Below are positions 45,552-53,767 of a stretch of 64,000 nucleotides of DNA, in pieces (position 1 is the first letter of the stretch; each line of letters begins with the position of its first letter). The DNA is from Cohaesibacter sp. ES.047. GTDB lineage: Bacteria > Pseudomonadota > Alphaproteobacteria > Rhizobiales > Cohaesibacteraceae. The position numbers and the translations under genes were made by a program. Below the pieces are notes generated by a model, which saw only the letters and a program-made list of their open reading frames with translations, had not been told where the DNA came from and searched no databases. The stretch is taken from the NCBI RefSeq assembly GCF_900215505.1, contig NZ_LT907844.1:3364001-3428000 (forward strand). The letters are read 5' to 3'.

Positions 45552-46307
45552 CTATTCTGCCGCTTCTGCCAATTTGGCCCAGTCAAGGGCGCGTGCAATG
45601 TCAGCCGTCATCACCTCACCGACCCAGTCTTGGCCGCCCACTGGCATCACGAAATGACAGCCTTCAGGCGCCCGGCGGGACAGTTTGGCCATATCGTCGA
45701 CGGAGTGCGAGCCAAGGCCATTGAAATGAGGCAAGACGAGCGTGCGCGGATCAACAGTCTCCATGACATCCTCAAGATGCGGCGCCTCATCGAGGAAGGC
45801 GCAGGAAATGGGGCCAAACAGACCGGTTTTGTCCAGTTGATGTGCAAGTTCGCGTGCCCGGGTGCTGGACTGTTTATCGATTGAGGCACCGTGCGCTGCG
45901 ATCAGGATGGGCGGTTTGTCCCTCGGGCGGTCAAGCTTCTCGATCTCATTGGAAAGCGCCTTAGCGATGCCTGCCGCCAGATCGTCGGAAACACCGAAAG
46001 GGGGGAGCATCGTAAAAGGTACGTCGTCTTCGCCAATCGCTTCGCGTACTTTCTTGGGCAGGATCCGATTGCAGAAATACCCATCACTCATGAAGAACGG
46101 ATAGATAAACCGGTTGGGCGCTTCAAGAGACGACCATGCATCGGCAATGCTTGGCGATCCGCGCAACACGCCGGCAGACACCTCGACGTCACCTAGCTTG
46201 GACCGCACTTCATCGGCAAGCTCGAGCAGGCGCGCGTTGTTGAGCCGCCCGCCACGTTCGCCATGGGCAACGATCAAAACTGCATTGATAGGCCGTGATG
46301 TGCTCAT
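45552..46307 (-). CDS. CbiX/SirB-like chelatase family protein
   Basis: A 251-residue protein with two CbiX-type half-domains: VLIVAHGERGGRLNNARL near the N-terminus and ILIAAHGASIDKQSSTRAR near residue 133, each with the active-site histidine after a beta strand. Such enzymes insert cobalt, iron or nickel into sirohydrochlorin. No cobalamin or sirohaem gene is adjacent, so the metal and pathway are open. AGGAGCC precedes the ATG. The gene lies 251 bp upstream of the MenA-like gene on the same strand. Confidence 0.85.
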   Translation of the reverse strand: MSTSRPINAVLIVAHGERGGRLNNARLLELADEVRSKLGDVEVSAGVLRGSPSIADAWSSLEAPNRFIYPFFMSDGYFCNRILPKKVREAIGEDDVPFTMLPPFGVSDDLAAGIAKALSNEIEKLDRPRDKPPILIAAHGASIDKQSSTRARELAHQLDKTGLFGPISCAFLDEAPHLEDVMETVDPRTLVLPHFNGLGSHSVDDMAKLSRRAPEGCHFVMPVGGQDWVGEVMTADIARALDWAKLAEAAE

Positions 46308-46707
46308 GAGCGGTTGGCTCCTGCCAAGAGTTATTCGTAATTCTACATAACAATCCAGCGTTGGGCAATCATCATGCCCCTACGCAACGAAAGGGTGAGC
46401 GTTTGAATGCCCTTTGTTTCGTTACGCTGTATCAACGCATCCAGATCAATCTAGTTTCATTGACTGACATGCTTGTTAGCGTCGGCTTGCTGACCGGGTG
46501 CTCGCGCGCCTTCTGCATGAAAGGACCTTAGCATCAAGACGGATGCGAGAGGGCGAGGCGAGAGGTAACGCTTTTTCAAAGTTGCCACTGATCTTGGCAG
46601 TGATTTCCAACATCCGGTGCGATAAGGAAAAGCCAAGGGAAGGCAGAAAAAAACCGCTTCTGGCTGAAGCGGTTTATTGAAACGGTCGAACGGGATGCGC
46701 CTTTGCC
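46308..46707. other. Gene-free stretch upstream of the CbiX-like gene
   Basis: A 400-bp region with no credible gene. It holds the terminator of the minus-strand DUF4202 gene (46645-46676) and presumably the promoter of the CbiX-like gene near 46310-46400. Confidence 0.4.
46645..46676 (-). terminator. Rho-independent terminator of the DUF4202 gene
   Basis: On the minus strand AAACCGCTTC (46676-46667) pairs perfectly with GAAGCGGTTT (46661-46652) around a five-base loop, followed by a run of T. Confidence 0.9.
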
Positions 46708-47361
46708 TCAGGGCCTGCGTTCGTCACTGGTTTCGTCACTGGTATTGAGTGTGTCAGGCACCTTGAAAGTGTCGGCAATCCTCGCCTTGGCCAGATCAAT
46801 GGCATCCCTCAGCCCCTTGTCGAGATCGAGGCTTGCGAGGAAACAGTGAGCCTTGGGACTCATTTTGGGTATCATTTTGGAAATGATGCTCACGACTTTG
46901 TCGTGTTCATGTCCTTTGGCGAAGCTCACGGCGTTGTATTGAAGAAAGACCAGACAGGCCAGATCCTCAACAAGCTGGGTTCGTTCGTCTCGTTTCAGGT
47001 CTCTCTTCATGATGATGTCGGAGACAATGGTCTGGGCCTCCAAATCATAGCCATGAGCCGCCATGATTTCCAACACGCGCTTGGCATGATGTCGCTTCAA
47101 CTCGTTGCGCCAGCGAAAATAGCCCGGTTTGCCGAGCGGATACTCGTCTCTGGGAATGATCCACCGTTCGATATGCTGGCCACGCGCGGCGATCTGGACA
47201 AGCTCGTCAGCCTCGGGAGCGTAGAGCTCGCACATCTTGCTCATGCGGATGCCATACAACAGCTCAACCGGAATCGGCGCGCTGCCTTCCTCGCTAGAAA
47301 AACGGGGATCCTTGGCATTCGCCTGATCAATCTCTTCAATGACGGCTTCGAACGCGGACAT
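46708..47361 (-). CDS. DUF4202 family protein
   Basis: A 217-residue soluble, mostly helical protein. It matches my memory of the DUF4202 family: FEAVIEEIDQANAKDP, ELLYGIRMSKMCELYAPEA, ARGQHIERWIIPRDEYPLGK, FRWRNELKRHHAKRVLEIM and LEDLACLVFLQYNAVSFA. The conserved histidines and acidic residues look like a metal-dependent site of the HD type, but no function is established to my knowledge. The start at 47361 follows GGAGATGTCC; the frame continues upstream without a better start. The C-terminal 20 residues are polar and probably disordered. Confidence 0.85.
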   Translation of the reverse strand: MSAFEAVIEEIDQANAKDPRFSSEEGSAPIPVELLYGIRMSKMCELYAPEADELVQIAARGQHIERWIIPRDEYPLGKPGYFRWRNELKRHHAKRVLEIMAAHGYDLEAQTIVSDIIMKRDLKRDERTQLVEDLACLVFLQYNAVSFAKGHEHDKVVSIISKMIPKMSPKAHCFLASLDLDKGLRDAIDLAKARIADTFKVPDTLNTSDETSDERRP

Positions 47362-47700
47362 CGGACATCTCCAAAAAAGCGAGAATCTCTTGAGAATACT
47401 ATCGGGTTTTTGCCTCAGACGACAGTTTGTCATTCAAAATCCCGCACTGACTGTTCAAGACAGCATCTTCGGTCGGGAAATTTTGGCCACACGTTTCATC
47501 TCGCTCAGTTTTACTTGATTTGATTAGTAACTGTGCAACTATGAATGAAAGGCAATCCAGGAAAGCCGCCGGACACATATGCCTTGTTCGACCAGTCGCA
47601 ATTTGCGGTCCGACGATGCGCTGATGCCATCGTGTGGGCTGCGAGACCAACAGGGGGTGATGGTTGCTCATGGCAGAGTAGGGCGGATTTGGCAAAAGAT
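47362..47700. other. Gene-free or uncertain stretch before the hybrid kinase
   Basis: The kinase frame extends back to 47545, but its first 52 codons look non-coding in composition. The region should hold divergent promoters for the DUF4202 gene and the kinase; no clear operator or promoter was found. Confidence 0.35.
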
Positions 47701-49596
47701 ATGGCGGTCTTCGAGCATGCAAAGCCGGCGGTAACGGCACGGCAAACCGATACGGACAGCAGCGAGAAAGGCGTAACCGGCAAGGAACGGACGCGCCTGC
47801 TCAGTGGCTTCTTCATGCCGCTGCCCGAGGATACCGTTGCCGAGCATGTGAATGCTTTTTTGAAAATGCCCACGTCAATATACATCGGACACATCGCCAG
47901 CGCGCTGGTGTTGCTGTATATCGCGCATAACAACCCCGTTGTGCCCATCTGGTTTCTTTTTGTCTGGGCGACGTTGGAACTTGGTTTCTATCCGTCGATG
48001 ATGGAGCTCTGGCGCCGAAGCTACACCCGTAAGCTTTCTTCCGAGCGACGTCCCTATCTCTGGATACGCCTGATGGATATGCTCAGCTTGATCGTTGGGG
48101 TCAGTTGGGGCGTCATGGCCTTCTGGAGCCTCAATCCAGACAATTCCGCTCATTTCGCGATCCAAATGTCCGTTGCCGCGGGCGCGACGGCAGCTGCGAT
48201 CCGGTCGCTGGCCATCTTCCCGCGCTCCTTTGCCCTTTATGCCATTCCGTTTTTGGGGCTTCTGGCGACGCGATTGATGCTCTTTGGGGGTGAATTTGTC
48301 CTGCTTGGCGGATTGGTGATAATCTTCCTGCTGATGCTTCTGCGCTCTGGGGATGACGTGTTGCAGTCAGTGCGCCAATACATCGCCATCAGCAATGAAA
48401 ATCTCGACCTCGCCCGCCGCTATCGCGATGCGGCAGATGAGGCCGATCATGCCAACCGGGAAAAGACCAGACTGTTGGCCGCTGCAAGCCATGACCTCCG
48501 CCAACCGATCCATGCGATAGGGCTTTATCTGGAAGCCTTGCCGATCGACCGGATGGAAAAGCAAAGCCGAGATACCCTTGGCCGCATTCGCAATTCCCTC
48601 GATAGTCTTTCCAAGCTTTTCAACTCTCTACTCGATGTCAGTCTGCTGGACAGTGGCAAGATCAAAGTGCGACCCGGCCAATTCGATCTGCGCGACATGC
48701 TCAACCACATACTGGACGATTACGAGCCGTTGGCCGAAATCGCACATGTCACGCTGACCATGGAATGTCCGAAGGTCGGGGTCAACGGTGATGCGATCCT
48801 GATCCGGCGCATGGTTCAGAATCTCGTTTCCAATTCGATCCGACATTCGAATGGCGGATCTGTGCGTATTGATGGCCGGAGCTCAGCTGGCCGGATCGAT
48901 ATTGCGGTCATTGATGACGGCCCGGGGATCGCGACTGAACATCAAGCGATCATCTTTGAGGAATTCACCCAAATCTCCCGCCGCACAGCCTCTGAGGCGT
49001 CTTCACTTGATAGTGTCGAAAGAGAGGACCGTGGATTGGGTCTGGGACTTGCCATCGTCCGCAGGTTGGCGGATCTGCAAGATCTTGAACTCGATCTGAT
49101 ATCCAGTCACGAAGGCACATCTGTCATGATCAAGGGGCTGCAAGCGGTTGAACTCAAACGCTCCGCTGAACATGACCCCAATCTTACAAAACGCATGTCA
49201 TCGCCCTTCAAGCAGAAGCGGTTGCTGGTGGTTGACGATGATGCCCAAACGCTCGAGGCAACGGCGAACCTTCTCTCTCAATGGGGATGCGATGTCATGT
49301 GCGCCAACGGCATGGCGCAACTTGATGCTATAGACGGGCCTTTCGATCTGTTGATCAGCGACTATTCCTTTGGCGCGGACTATACGGGAATCGATATCGT
49401 CCAAAGCGCCAGAAAACGGCTCGGACCACATCTGCCAGCGCTGGTCATATCCGGAGAATCATCCGAGATGGTGCAAAAAAAGCTGGAGGCGGCTAACCTG
49501 TTGCTCATTCAGAAGCCGGTGCAACCGGTTCAACTGCGATCGGCTATGCTCAATGCCTTTCTGGCGCGGGATGATCGCCAGCAGGTCATATCCTGA
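47701..49596 (+). CDS. Hybrid sensor histidine kinase with C-terminal receiver
   Basis: A 631-residue membrane kinase. The N-terminal half has about six helices in three pairs (about 60-250) with no large periplasmic domain, so sensing is likely within the membrane. HisKA follows with H264 (ASHDLRQPIHAIGLYLEAL), then an ATPase domain with NLVSNSIRHS, DDGPGIATEHQ and GLGLGLAIVRRLA, and a receiver domain with D554 (LLISDYSFGADY). HDLRQP-type kinases often work with NarL-type regulators, and one lies convergently just downstream. The start is uncertain: 47701 begins a plausible cytoplasmic tail, while an ATG at 47545 adds 52 atypical residues. Confidence 0.88.
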   Translation: MAVFEHAKPAVTARQTDTDSSEKGVTGKERTRLLSGFFMPLPEDTVAEHVNAFLKMPTSIYIGHIASALVLLYIAHNNPVVPIWFLFVWATLELGFYPSMMELWRRSYTRKLSSERRPYLWIRLMDMLSLIVGVSWGVMAFWSLNPDNSAHFAIQMSVAAGATAAAIRSLAIFPRSFALYAIPFLGLLATRLMLFGGEFVLLGGLVIIFLLMLLRSGDDVLQSVRQYIAISNENLDLARRYRDAADEADHANREKTRLLAAASHDLRQPIHAIGLYLEALPIDRMEKQSRDTLGRIRNSLDSLSKLFNSLLDVSLLDSGKIKVRPGQFDLRDMLNHILDDYEPLAEIAHVTLTMECPKVGVNGDAILIRRMVQNLVSNSIRHSNGGSVRIDGRSSAGRIDIAVIDDGPGIATEHQAIIFEEFTQISRRTASEASSLDSVEREDRGLGLGLAIVRRLADLQDLELDLISSHEGTSVMIKGLQAVELKRSAEHDPNLTKRMSSPFKQKRLLVVDDDAQTLEATANLLSQWGCDVMCANGMAQLDAIDGPFDLLISDYSFGADYTGIDIVQSARKRLGPHLPALVISGESSEMVQKKLEAANLLLIQKPVQPVQLRSAMLNAFLARDDRQQVIS

Positions 49597-49611
49597 TGCG
49601 AGCCGTCATGA

Positions 49612-50235
49612 TCAGGTGAGGCAGTAGCTGGCCGCAATTGCAGAGGCGGCAGCGCGGTTGGAAACACCGAGATTTTTCATCAGAGCCGAGACATGGCTGC
49701 GGACGGTGAAGGGCGACAGTCCCAACTCTCTGGCGATTTCTTTGTTGGACAATCCATGACGCAAGAGCTTGAGGATCTCGATCTGCCTGGGCGTCAGCTC
49801 ATCCAGTGAGACATGTTGCGGCAACGCATGATCCATATTGAGAGCTGTGTCGCTGATCCGAACCTCAATCTGTCCCTGCATGACATTCTCAATTGCCGTC
49901 AAAACGAGATTGGAGGGGACGGACTTGGAAATGAATCCATTGACGCCAAGGTCCATGATCTGCTCGATTTCAGCCGGATCATTCATCATCGACACGGCTA
50001 TGATCGGGCAAAGCGAGAAGGTGCGGCGCAATCGTTTGAGATCACGCATATAGTCAAAACCGGGAAAGATCAGATCGGTAATGATGAGATCCGGCACGGG
50101 CGGTCGGTTCAGAAGTGCTTCGAGGGCCGCGCTGTCGCCAGCTTCATCAACGACTGCACCATTGAACAACTGCTCAAGCAACTGCTTCAATCCCGAACGA
50201 TAAAGTGGATGGTCATCAGCTAGAATGATCCTCAT
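49612..50235 (-). CDS. NarL/LuxR-family response regulator
   Basis: A 207-residue regulator. The receiver has ADDHPLYRSG, phospho-acceptor D54 (LIITDLIFPGFD) and conserved lysine (FISKSVPSNL); the C-terminal LuxR helix-turn-helix is LTPRQIEILKLLRHGLSNKE with ELGLSPFTVRSHVSALM. GGAGGATCAGTCG precedes the ATG, deciding for this start over one 18 codons upstream. It faces the hybrid kinase gene with only 15 bp between stops, which suggests they form one pathway; the kinase's own receiver could be a relay or sink. Confidence 0.93.
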   Translation of the reverse strand: MRIILADDHPLYRSGLKQLLEQLFNGAVVDEAGDSAALEALLNRPPVPDLIITDLIFPGFDYMRDLKRLRRTFSLCPIIAVSMMNDPAEIEQIMDLGVNGFISKSVPSNLVLTAIENVMQGQIEVRISDTALNMDHALPQHVSLDELTPRQIEILKLLRHGLSNKEIARELGLSPFTVRSHVSALMKNLGVSNRAAASAIAASYCLT

Positions 50236-50442
50236 CGACTGATCCTCCAAAGCACCGGTTCTGTGCAAAGGACTCCGGCAAATATGCATTGAACTCTGGA
50301 TGGTGACGAACGCATCGCCGGTTGCGCGTTAGCGCGCGCCCGTCTTGTCGCTTCCGCCACTCCAAAGTCCACTTTCCGCCCATGCTTGTTTCCTGTCCAC
50401 TGCTACACTTGTACGGGCCTTCAAGCGCTCGGGAAACGCTGT

Positions 50443-50781
50443 CTAGTGGTCGGACTTCTGCAAGAAGTGGTGGCCAAGGCCGGTATCATAGTCAAGGCCT
50501 TCGCGTGTCAGGACGATGGGGGGAATAGTCTTGTCCGCAACAAGACCCTTACGTGCCAAAGCTGTCCAGACCGCTCTGTTGTTGAAGCCGGTGATCTCCG
50601 CGGCGTTGACCACGAATTCACCCACGTGGACGTGGTCACCGTGAGCGTGCGGCAGGCGCAGAATCGTCACCGAACCGTCCTTGTTCCAGCTTTCATCGGG
50701 CTGGGAGCGGGCGATGATCTGAGTGAGCACCAGTGTACGCAGCTGCAACTTGTTGAGTTTGAGCGGATTGACGCGTTTCAT
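50443..50781 (-). CDS. Small conserved protein of unknown function
   Basis: A 112-residue soluble protein with a good ribosome-binding site (AAGGAACAAGC). It begins MKRVNPLKLNKLQLRTLVL and contains a histidine-rich LPHAHGDHVHVGEFVV followed by a helix-turn-helix-like stretch (NNRAVWTALARKGLV) and a C-terminal LTREGLDYDTGL. I recall similar proteins in many alphaproteobacteria annotated only as hypothetical. The HAHGDHVHVG segment could bind a metal. It stands alone between a response regulator and a PEBP protein on the same strand. Confidence 0.8.
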   Translation of the reverse strand: MKRVNPLKLNKLQLRTLVLTQIIARSQPDESWNKDGSVTILRLPHAHGDHVHVGEFVVNAAEITGFNNRAVWTALARKGLVADKTIPPIVLTREGLDYDTGLGHHFLQKSDH

Positions 50782-50819
50782 GCTTGTTCCTTGTGGTCTT
50801 GTTTGCTTGCTGTGAACGA

Positions 50820-50851
50820 CAAACAGCCGACCGGAGGCGTCCGACCGGCTG
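50820..50851 (-). terminator. Terminator after the YbhB-like gene
   Basis: On the minus strand CAGCCG (50851-50846) pairs with CGGCTG (50829-50824), with an inner CGGA/TCCG stem across mismatches, followed by TTTG. It is moderately strong. Confidence 0.6.
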
Positions 50852-50900
50852 AATTGTCGAGGCTGCTGGCAGCATCCTGGCGGATGCTAGCCCATTCAAC

Positions 50901-51365
50901 CTATCCGTTGTTCTTAAAATGACCTGTTATGCTCGCAGAATCAATCTGGTTGCGCATGATATTAAAGCGCACATAGGCTCCGGTTATGTTCGATGGGTCG
51001 ATTTCTTCAAGGCTCAGTGCATGAAGGGTAAAGATATAGCGATGAGCTGGATCGTCCGGCGGCGGGTAGGCGCCGGTGAAATTCTCCGTGCCGGCGTCAT
51101 TCAGCGCGCTTTTTGCCATGTCCGGCAGGCTCGCACTCGAAATCTCGCCATTCTCTGATACGGGTAGATTGACGATAATCCAGTGCCAGAACCCGGAGCC
51201 GGTCGGGGCGTCCGGATCATAACAGGTCAGCGCAAGGCTTTTTGCCTCCGACGGAACTCCTGACCATTGCAGGGTAGGGGAAAGATCCTCGCCGCCCAGT
51301 CCTTGAGAAACCGATTTGGCGGGTAGCGGATCGCCGTCATGAAAGTCGGGGCTCGTCAGTTGCAT
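50901..51365 (-). CDS. YbhB/YbcL-type phosphatidylethanolamine-binding protein family member
   Basis: A 154-residue Raf-kinase-inhibitor-like protein of the PEBP family. Visible are DLSPTLQWSGVPSEAKSLAL, CYDPDAPTGSGFWHWIIVNLP (ligand pocket with Asp-Pro-Asp-Ala-Pro and His) and FTGAYPPPDDPAHRYIFTLHAL. Bacterial members have no firmly established role. GGAGGATCATC precedes the ATG at 51365; a longer frame from 51485 has no ribosome-binding site. No signal peptide is present, so it is cytoplasmic. Confidence 0.93.
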   Translation of the reverse strand: MQLTSPDFHDGDPLPAKSVSQGLGGEDLSPTLQWSGVPSEAKSLALTCYDPDAPTGSGFWHWIIVNLPVSENGEISSASLPDMAKSALNDAGTENFTGAYPPPDDPAHRYIFTLHALSLEEIDPSNITGAYVRFNIMRNQIDSASITGHFKNNG

Positions 51366-51595
51366 GATGATCCTCCGTTGGATATCTATGATATGTCGAT
51401 AAGTCACATTTTCACGCAAGCAAGACTGTGGCCGGATCGACCATCGCCTTGTCTGCTCTAAGTCATGAACGAATGTCTCCGACATTCGTTCCGCGCATCA
51501 CGCTCTTCAGTCAATCATCAGACCAGAAATGCGGCAATCGGAAAATGTACCAAACGGGTTCATATCCGCTGCATAATCTGTCAGTTGACGCACCC

Positions 51596-52354
51596 TCAAT
51601 CCAGCGCTCCAAGCTCGATATGCAAATTGACACGGTCGGCGGAGAACCGGGTCTTCGAATATTGGATCGGGTTGCCGTTCATATCCGCATTGATGGCATG
51701 GGTGACCAGCACGATGGCATTGGGCACAAGGCCGAGCAATTCTATATCGTCGATGGTGGCGTGGTAGGCCTCAACCAGAGTGGATTGGCGGACATAATCA
51801 TCTAGGCCGCAAGCGGCAAAGGCCTTGGTCACAGATTCCAGCCGTCTATAATGTTCGGCGAAGTCGGAAAAGCGCTTCACATCAAAGAAATGGGTCGACC
51901 GGCTCAAGGGGACTTTATCCCCTGTCCCAATGGTGCGGATACGCAGCACGGGGGCCCCTTTGGCAAGGCCGAGAGCTTTGGCGACTTCCGTGTTCGCTTC
52001 GGTGACATCTTCCTTGAGCAGCCGATTGGCTCCTTGCTGTCCCTGTTCGGCAAGGCCTGCCGAAAAGCGTGTGCGTTTGCCGATCGGATAGGTCACGCGC
52101 TCCGGTTTTATGATGAAGGTGCCGCGACCCTGTTCTGCGCGCAGGATACCCTCCTGAACCAGCGCGGAAATAGCCGAGCGAACGGTGTGGCGATTGACCC
52201 CGAACAACGCCGCAAGCTCTGTTTCCGGCGGCAGCTTTCCGCTTTCATCGCCAAGCCCGGATGAAATGCCCGCTCTGATGGCATCGGCAATCTGGCGCCA
52301 CAAGGCTATACCGCTTCGCCTTGTCACGGGAGACTTCAATACATCGGATGCCAT
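51596..52354 (-). CDS. phnF: PhnF, GntR/HutC-type regulator of phosphonate genes
   Basis: A 252-residue GntR-family repressor of the HutC subfamily. The winged helix-turn-helix (about 12-78) reads LPPETELAALFGVNRHTVRS and VQEGILRAEQGRGTFI; the UTRA ligand domain occupies about 95-245. It is divergent from phnG, the usual place for phnF, and presumably represses the phn genes until a phosphonate or related ligand binds. An inverted repeat in the intergenic region is the probable target. Confidence 0.93.
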   Translation of the reverse strand: MASDVLKSPVTRRSGIALWRQIADAIRAGISSGLGDESGKLPPETELAALFGVNRHTVRSAISALVQEGILRAEQGRGTFIIKPERVTYPIGKRTRFSAGLAEQGQQGANRLLKEDVTEANTEVAKALGLAKGAPVLRIRTIGTGDKVPLSRSTHFFDVKRFSDFAEHYRRLESVTKAFAACGLDDYVRQSTLVEAYHATIDDIELLGLVPNAIVLVTHAINADMNGNPIQYSKTRFSADRVNLHIELGALD

Positions 52355-52463
52355 CGGCTCGGTCCTTTGCTTGCCAGCAGGTCGGCGGATAGGTCAGAGC
52401 AACCGCCAGCCTATGCACTCTTATCGCATATTTGAAATCCGGTGGAACAACAAATAATCCTGC

Positions 52464-52481
52464 TTGTCACAATGCTGTCAC
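52464..52481 (+). promoter_or_regulatory. Pho-box-like direct repeat upstream of phnG
   Basis: TTGTCACAATGCTGTCAC consists of two 7-bp direct repeats (TTGTCAC, CTGTCAC) with an 11-bp period, the arrangement bound by PhoB in rhizobia and enteric bacteria. It lies between divergent phnF and phnG. PhoB binding is inferred from the motif. Confidence 0.72.
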
Positions 52482-52511
52482 CGCAGGGAGCTATCACTGC
52501 GTCAAACAAGG

Positions 52512-52531
52512 TTGTCTATATAAATAGACAA
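52512..52531 (+). promoter_or_regulatory. Inverted repeat, probable PhnF operator
   Basis: TTGTCTAT (52512-52519) and ATAGACAA (52524-52531) form a perfect 8-bp inverted repeat with a four-base spacer. It lies downstream of the Pho-box-like repeat and 118 bp before the phnG start, a position where a bound GntR-type repressor could block transcription. Confidence 0.72.
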
Positions 52532-52648
52532 ATATGACAGAGGGATTTCGGTGCTCCGACCCTTGGGAACGAGCCTGCAACGGACAAGAGGTTTGACTTG
52601 CTTGAAAGTGACCAAAAACAGGCTGGCGATCACGGTGTTGATGCCAGA

Positions 52649-53110
52649 ATGCAAAGCTCGCTGACCAGTGAAGATGAGGCACGACAGAGACGCATGTCGA
52701 TCCTTGGTAACGCCAGTGCCAGGGATCTCGTCAACCATTGGCAGTGCCTTGATATCGATCCTGAGGTGGAACTCTTGCGAGGACCAGAAACGGGCCTGAT
52801 TGCCCTGCGTGGCCGCATTGGCGGCGGTGGTGCGCCGTTCAATTTTGGCGAAGCGACCGTTACCCGCGCGACAGTGCGCATGGCATGTGGTGCCATTGGA
52901 CACGCCGTGATGCTCGGCCGCGATGCTGGCAAGGTCAAACTGGCTGCGGTGATTGATGCTCTTGCAACCGATGACGCGATGTCGGGCAAAATCGAGGATA
53001 ATATCCTGACGCCGCTTGCGATGATTGCCGCCAAACGCGATCGCGATCAAGCGGCCAAAGCGCAGGCGACACGGGTCAATTTCTTCACCATGGTGAGAGG
53101 GGATGACTGA
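52649..53110 (+). CDS. phnG: PhnG, carbon-phosphorus lyase complex subunit
   Basis: Subunit of the PhnGHIJ core that couples phosphonate to ATP and cleaves the C-P bond. The 153-residue product shows EARQRRMSILGNASARDL near the start, the central ETGLIALRGRIGGGGAPFN and the C-terminal VNFFTMVRGDD that is nearly identical in E. coli PhnG. The start at 52649 gives the usual family N-terminus; a TTG at 52598 preceded by AAGAGG is the alternative. Its TGA overlaps the ATG of phnH. Confidence 0.95.
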   Translation: MQSSLTSEDEARQRRMSILGNASARDLVNHWQCLDIDPEVELLRGPETGLIALRGRIGGGGAPFNFGEATVTRATVRMACGAIGHAVMLGRDAGKVKLAAVIDALATDDAMSGKIEDNILTPLAMIAAKRDRDQAAKAQATRVNFFTMVRGDD

Positions 53111-53766
53111 TGTCGGTATTTAGTGAAATTCAGACGACAGGCGGGGTGACGCAGGGCGCGATGCAGGGTGGTCTGGGTGAGCCGGTGCTGCAAAGCCAGC
53201 GCATCTTCCGGGTGATCATGGAAGCCATGGCGCGACCCGGCAAGATCATGCCGGTTGCAACCGATGCCATGCCGCCATTGCCGTTGATGCCGCTCGCCGC
53301 GGCGGTTCTCTACACGGTCTCGGATGCCGATACACCCATATGGATGGATGAGCCATTGGCCGGAGAACAATCGGTTGCGGACTGGCTGACCTTCCATGTC
53401 GGTTGCCCGATTGTCCAAGACCCCGCGTTCGCGACTTTTGCACTGATTTCGGATGCGGAAGGCATGCCTTTTCTTGATGTCTTCTCGAAGGGATTGCAGG
53501 ACTATCCGGACCAGTCCGCCACGCTGATCCTTCAGGTGGAAAGCCTGAAGGTAAGCGCGGGCTGGGAGTTGAGAGGGCCGGGCATAAAGGACCGCCACGC
53601 GCTTTCCGTCGAGCCAATCTCACCGCATTTTCTTGATCAGTGGCGGGCAAATCATGCGCTCTATCCACGCGGTGCCGATGTCATTCTCGTTGCACCGGAC
53701 GCGATAGCCTGCCTCCCCAGAACCACAACAATTGCGATGCCGGACCCCTCCGGGAAGGAAGGCTGA
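53110..53766 (+). CDS. phnH: PhnH, carbon-phosphorus lyase complex subunit
   Basis: Structural subunit of the C-P lyase core, a dimeric protein related to PLP-dependent transferases but without the cofactor lysine in the family. The product has 218 residues and family features (LQSQRIFRVIMEAMARPGK, GVDVILVAPDAIACLPRTT-like C-terminus reading GADVILVAPDAIACLPRTT). It overlaps phnG by one base and is followed by phnI after a single base, indicating tight translational coupling. Confidence 0.95.
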   Translation: MSVFSEIQTTGGVTQGAMQGGLGEPVLQSQRIFRVIMEAMARPGKIMPVATDAMPPLPLMPLAAAVLYTVSDADTPIWMDEPLAGEQSVADWLTFHVGCPIVQDPAFATFALISDAEGMPFLDVFSKGLQDYPDQSATLILQVESLKVSAGWELRGPGIKDRHALSVEPISPHFLDQWRANHALYPRGADVILVAPDAIACLPRTTTIAMPDPSGKEG

Positions 53767-53767
53767 C

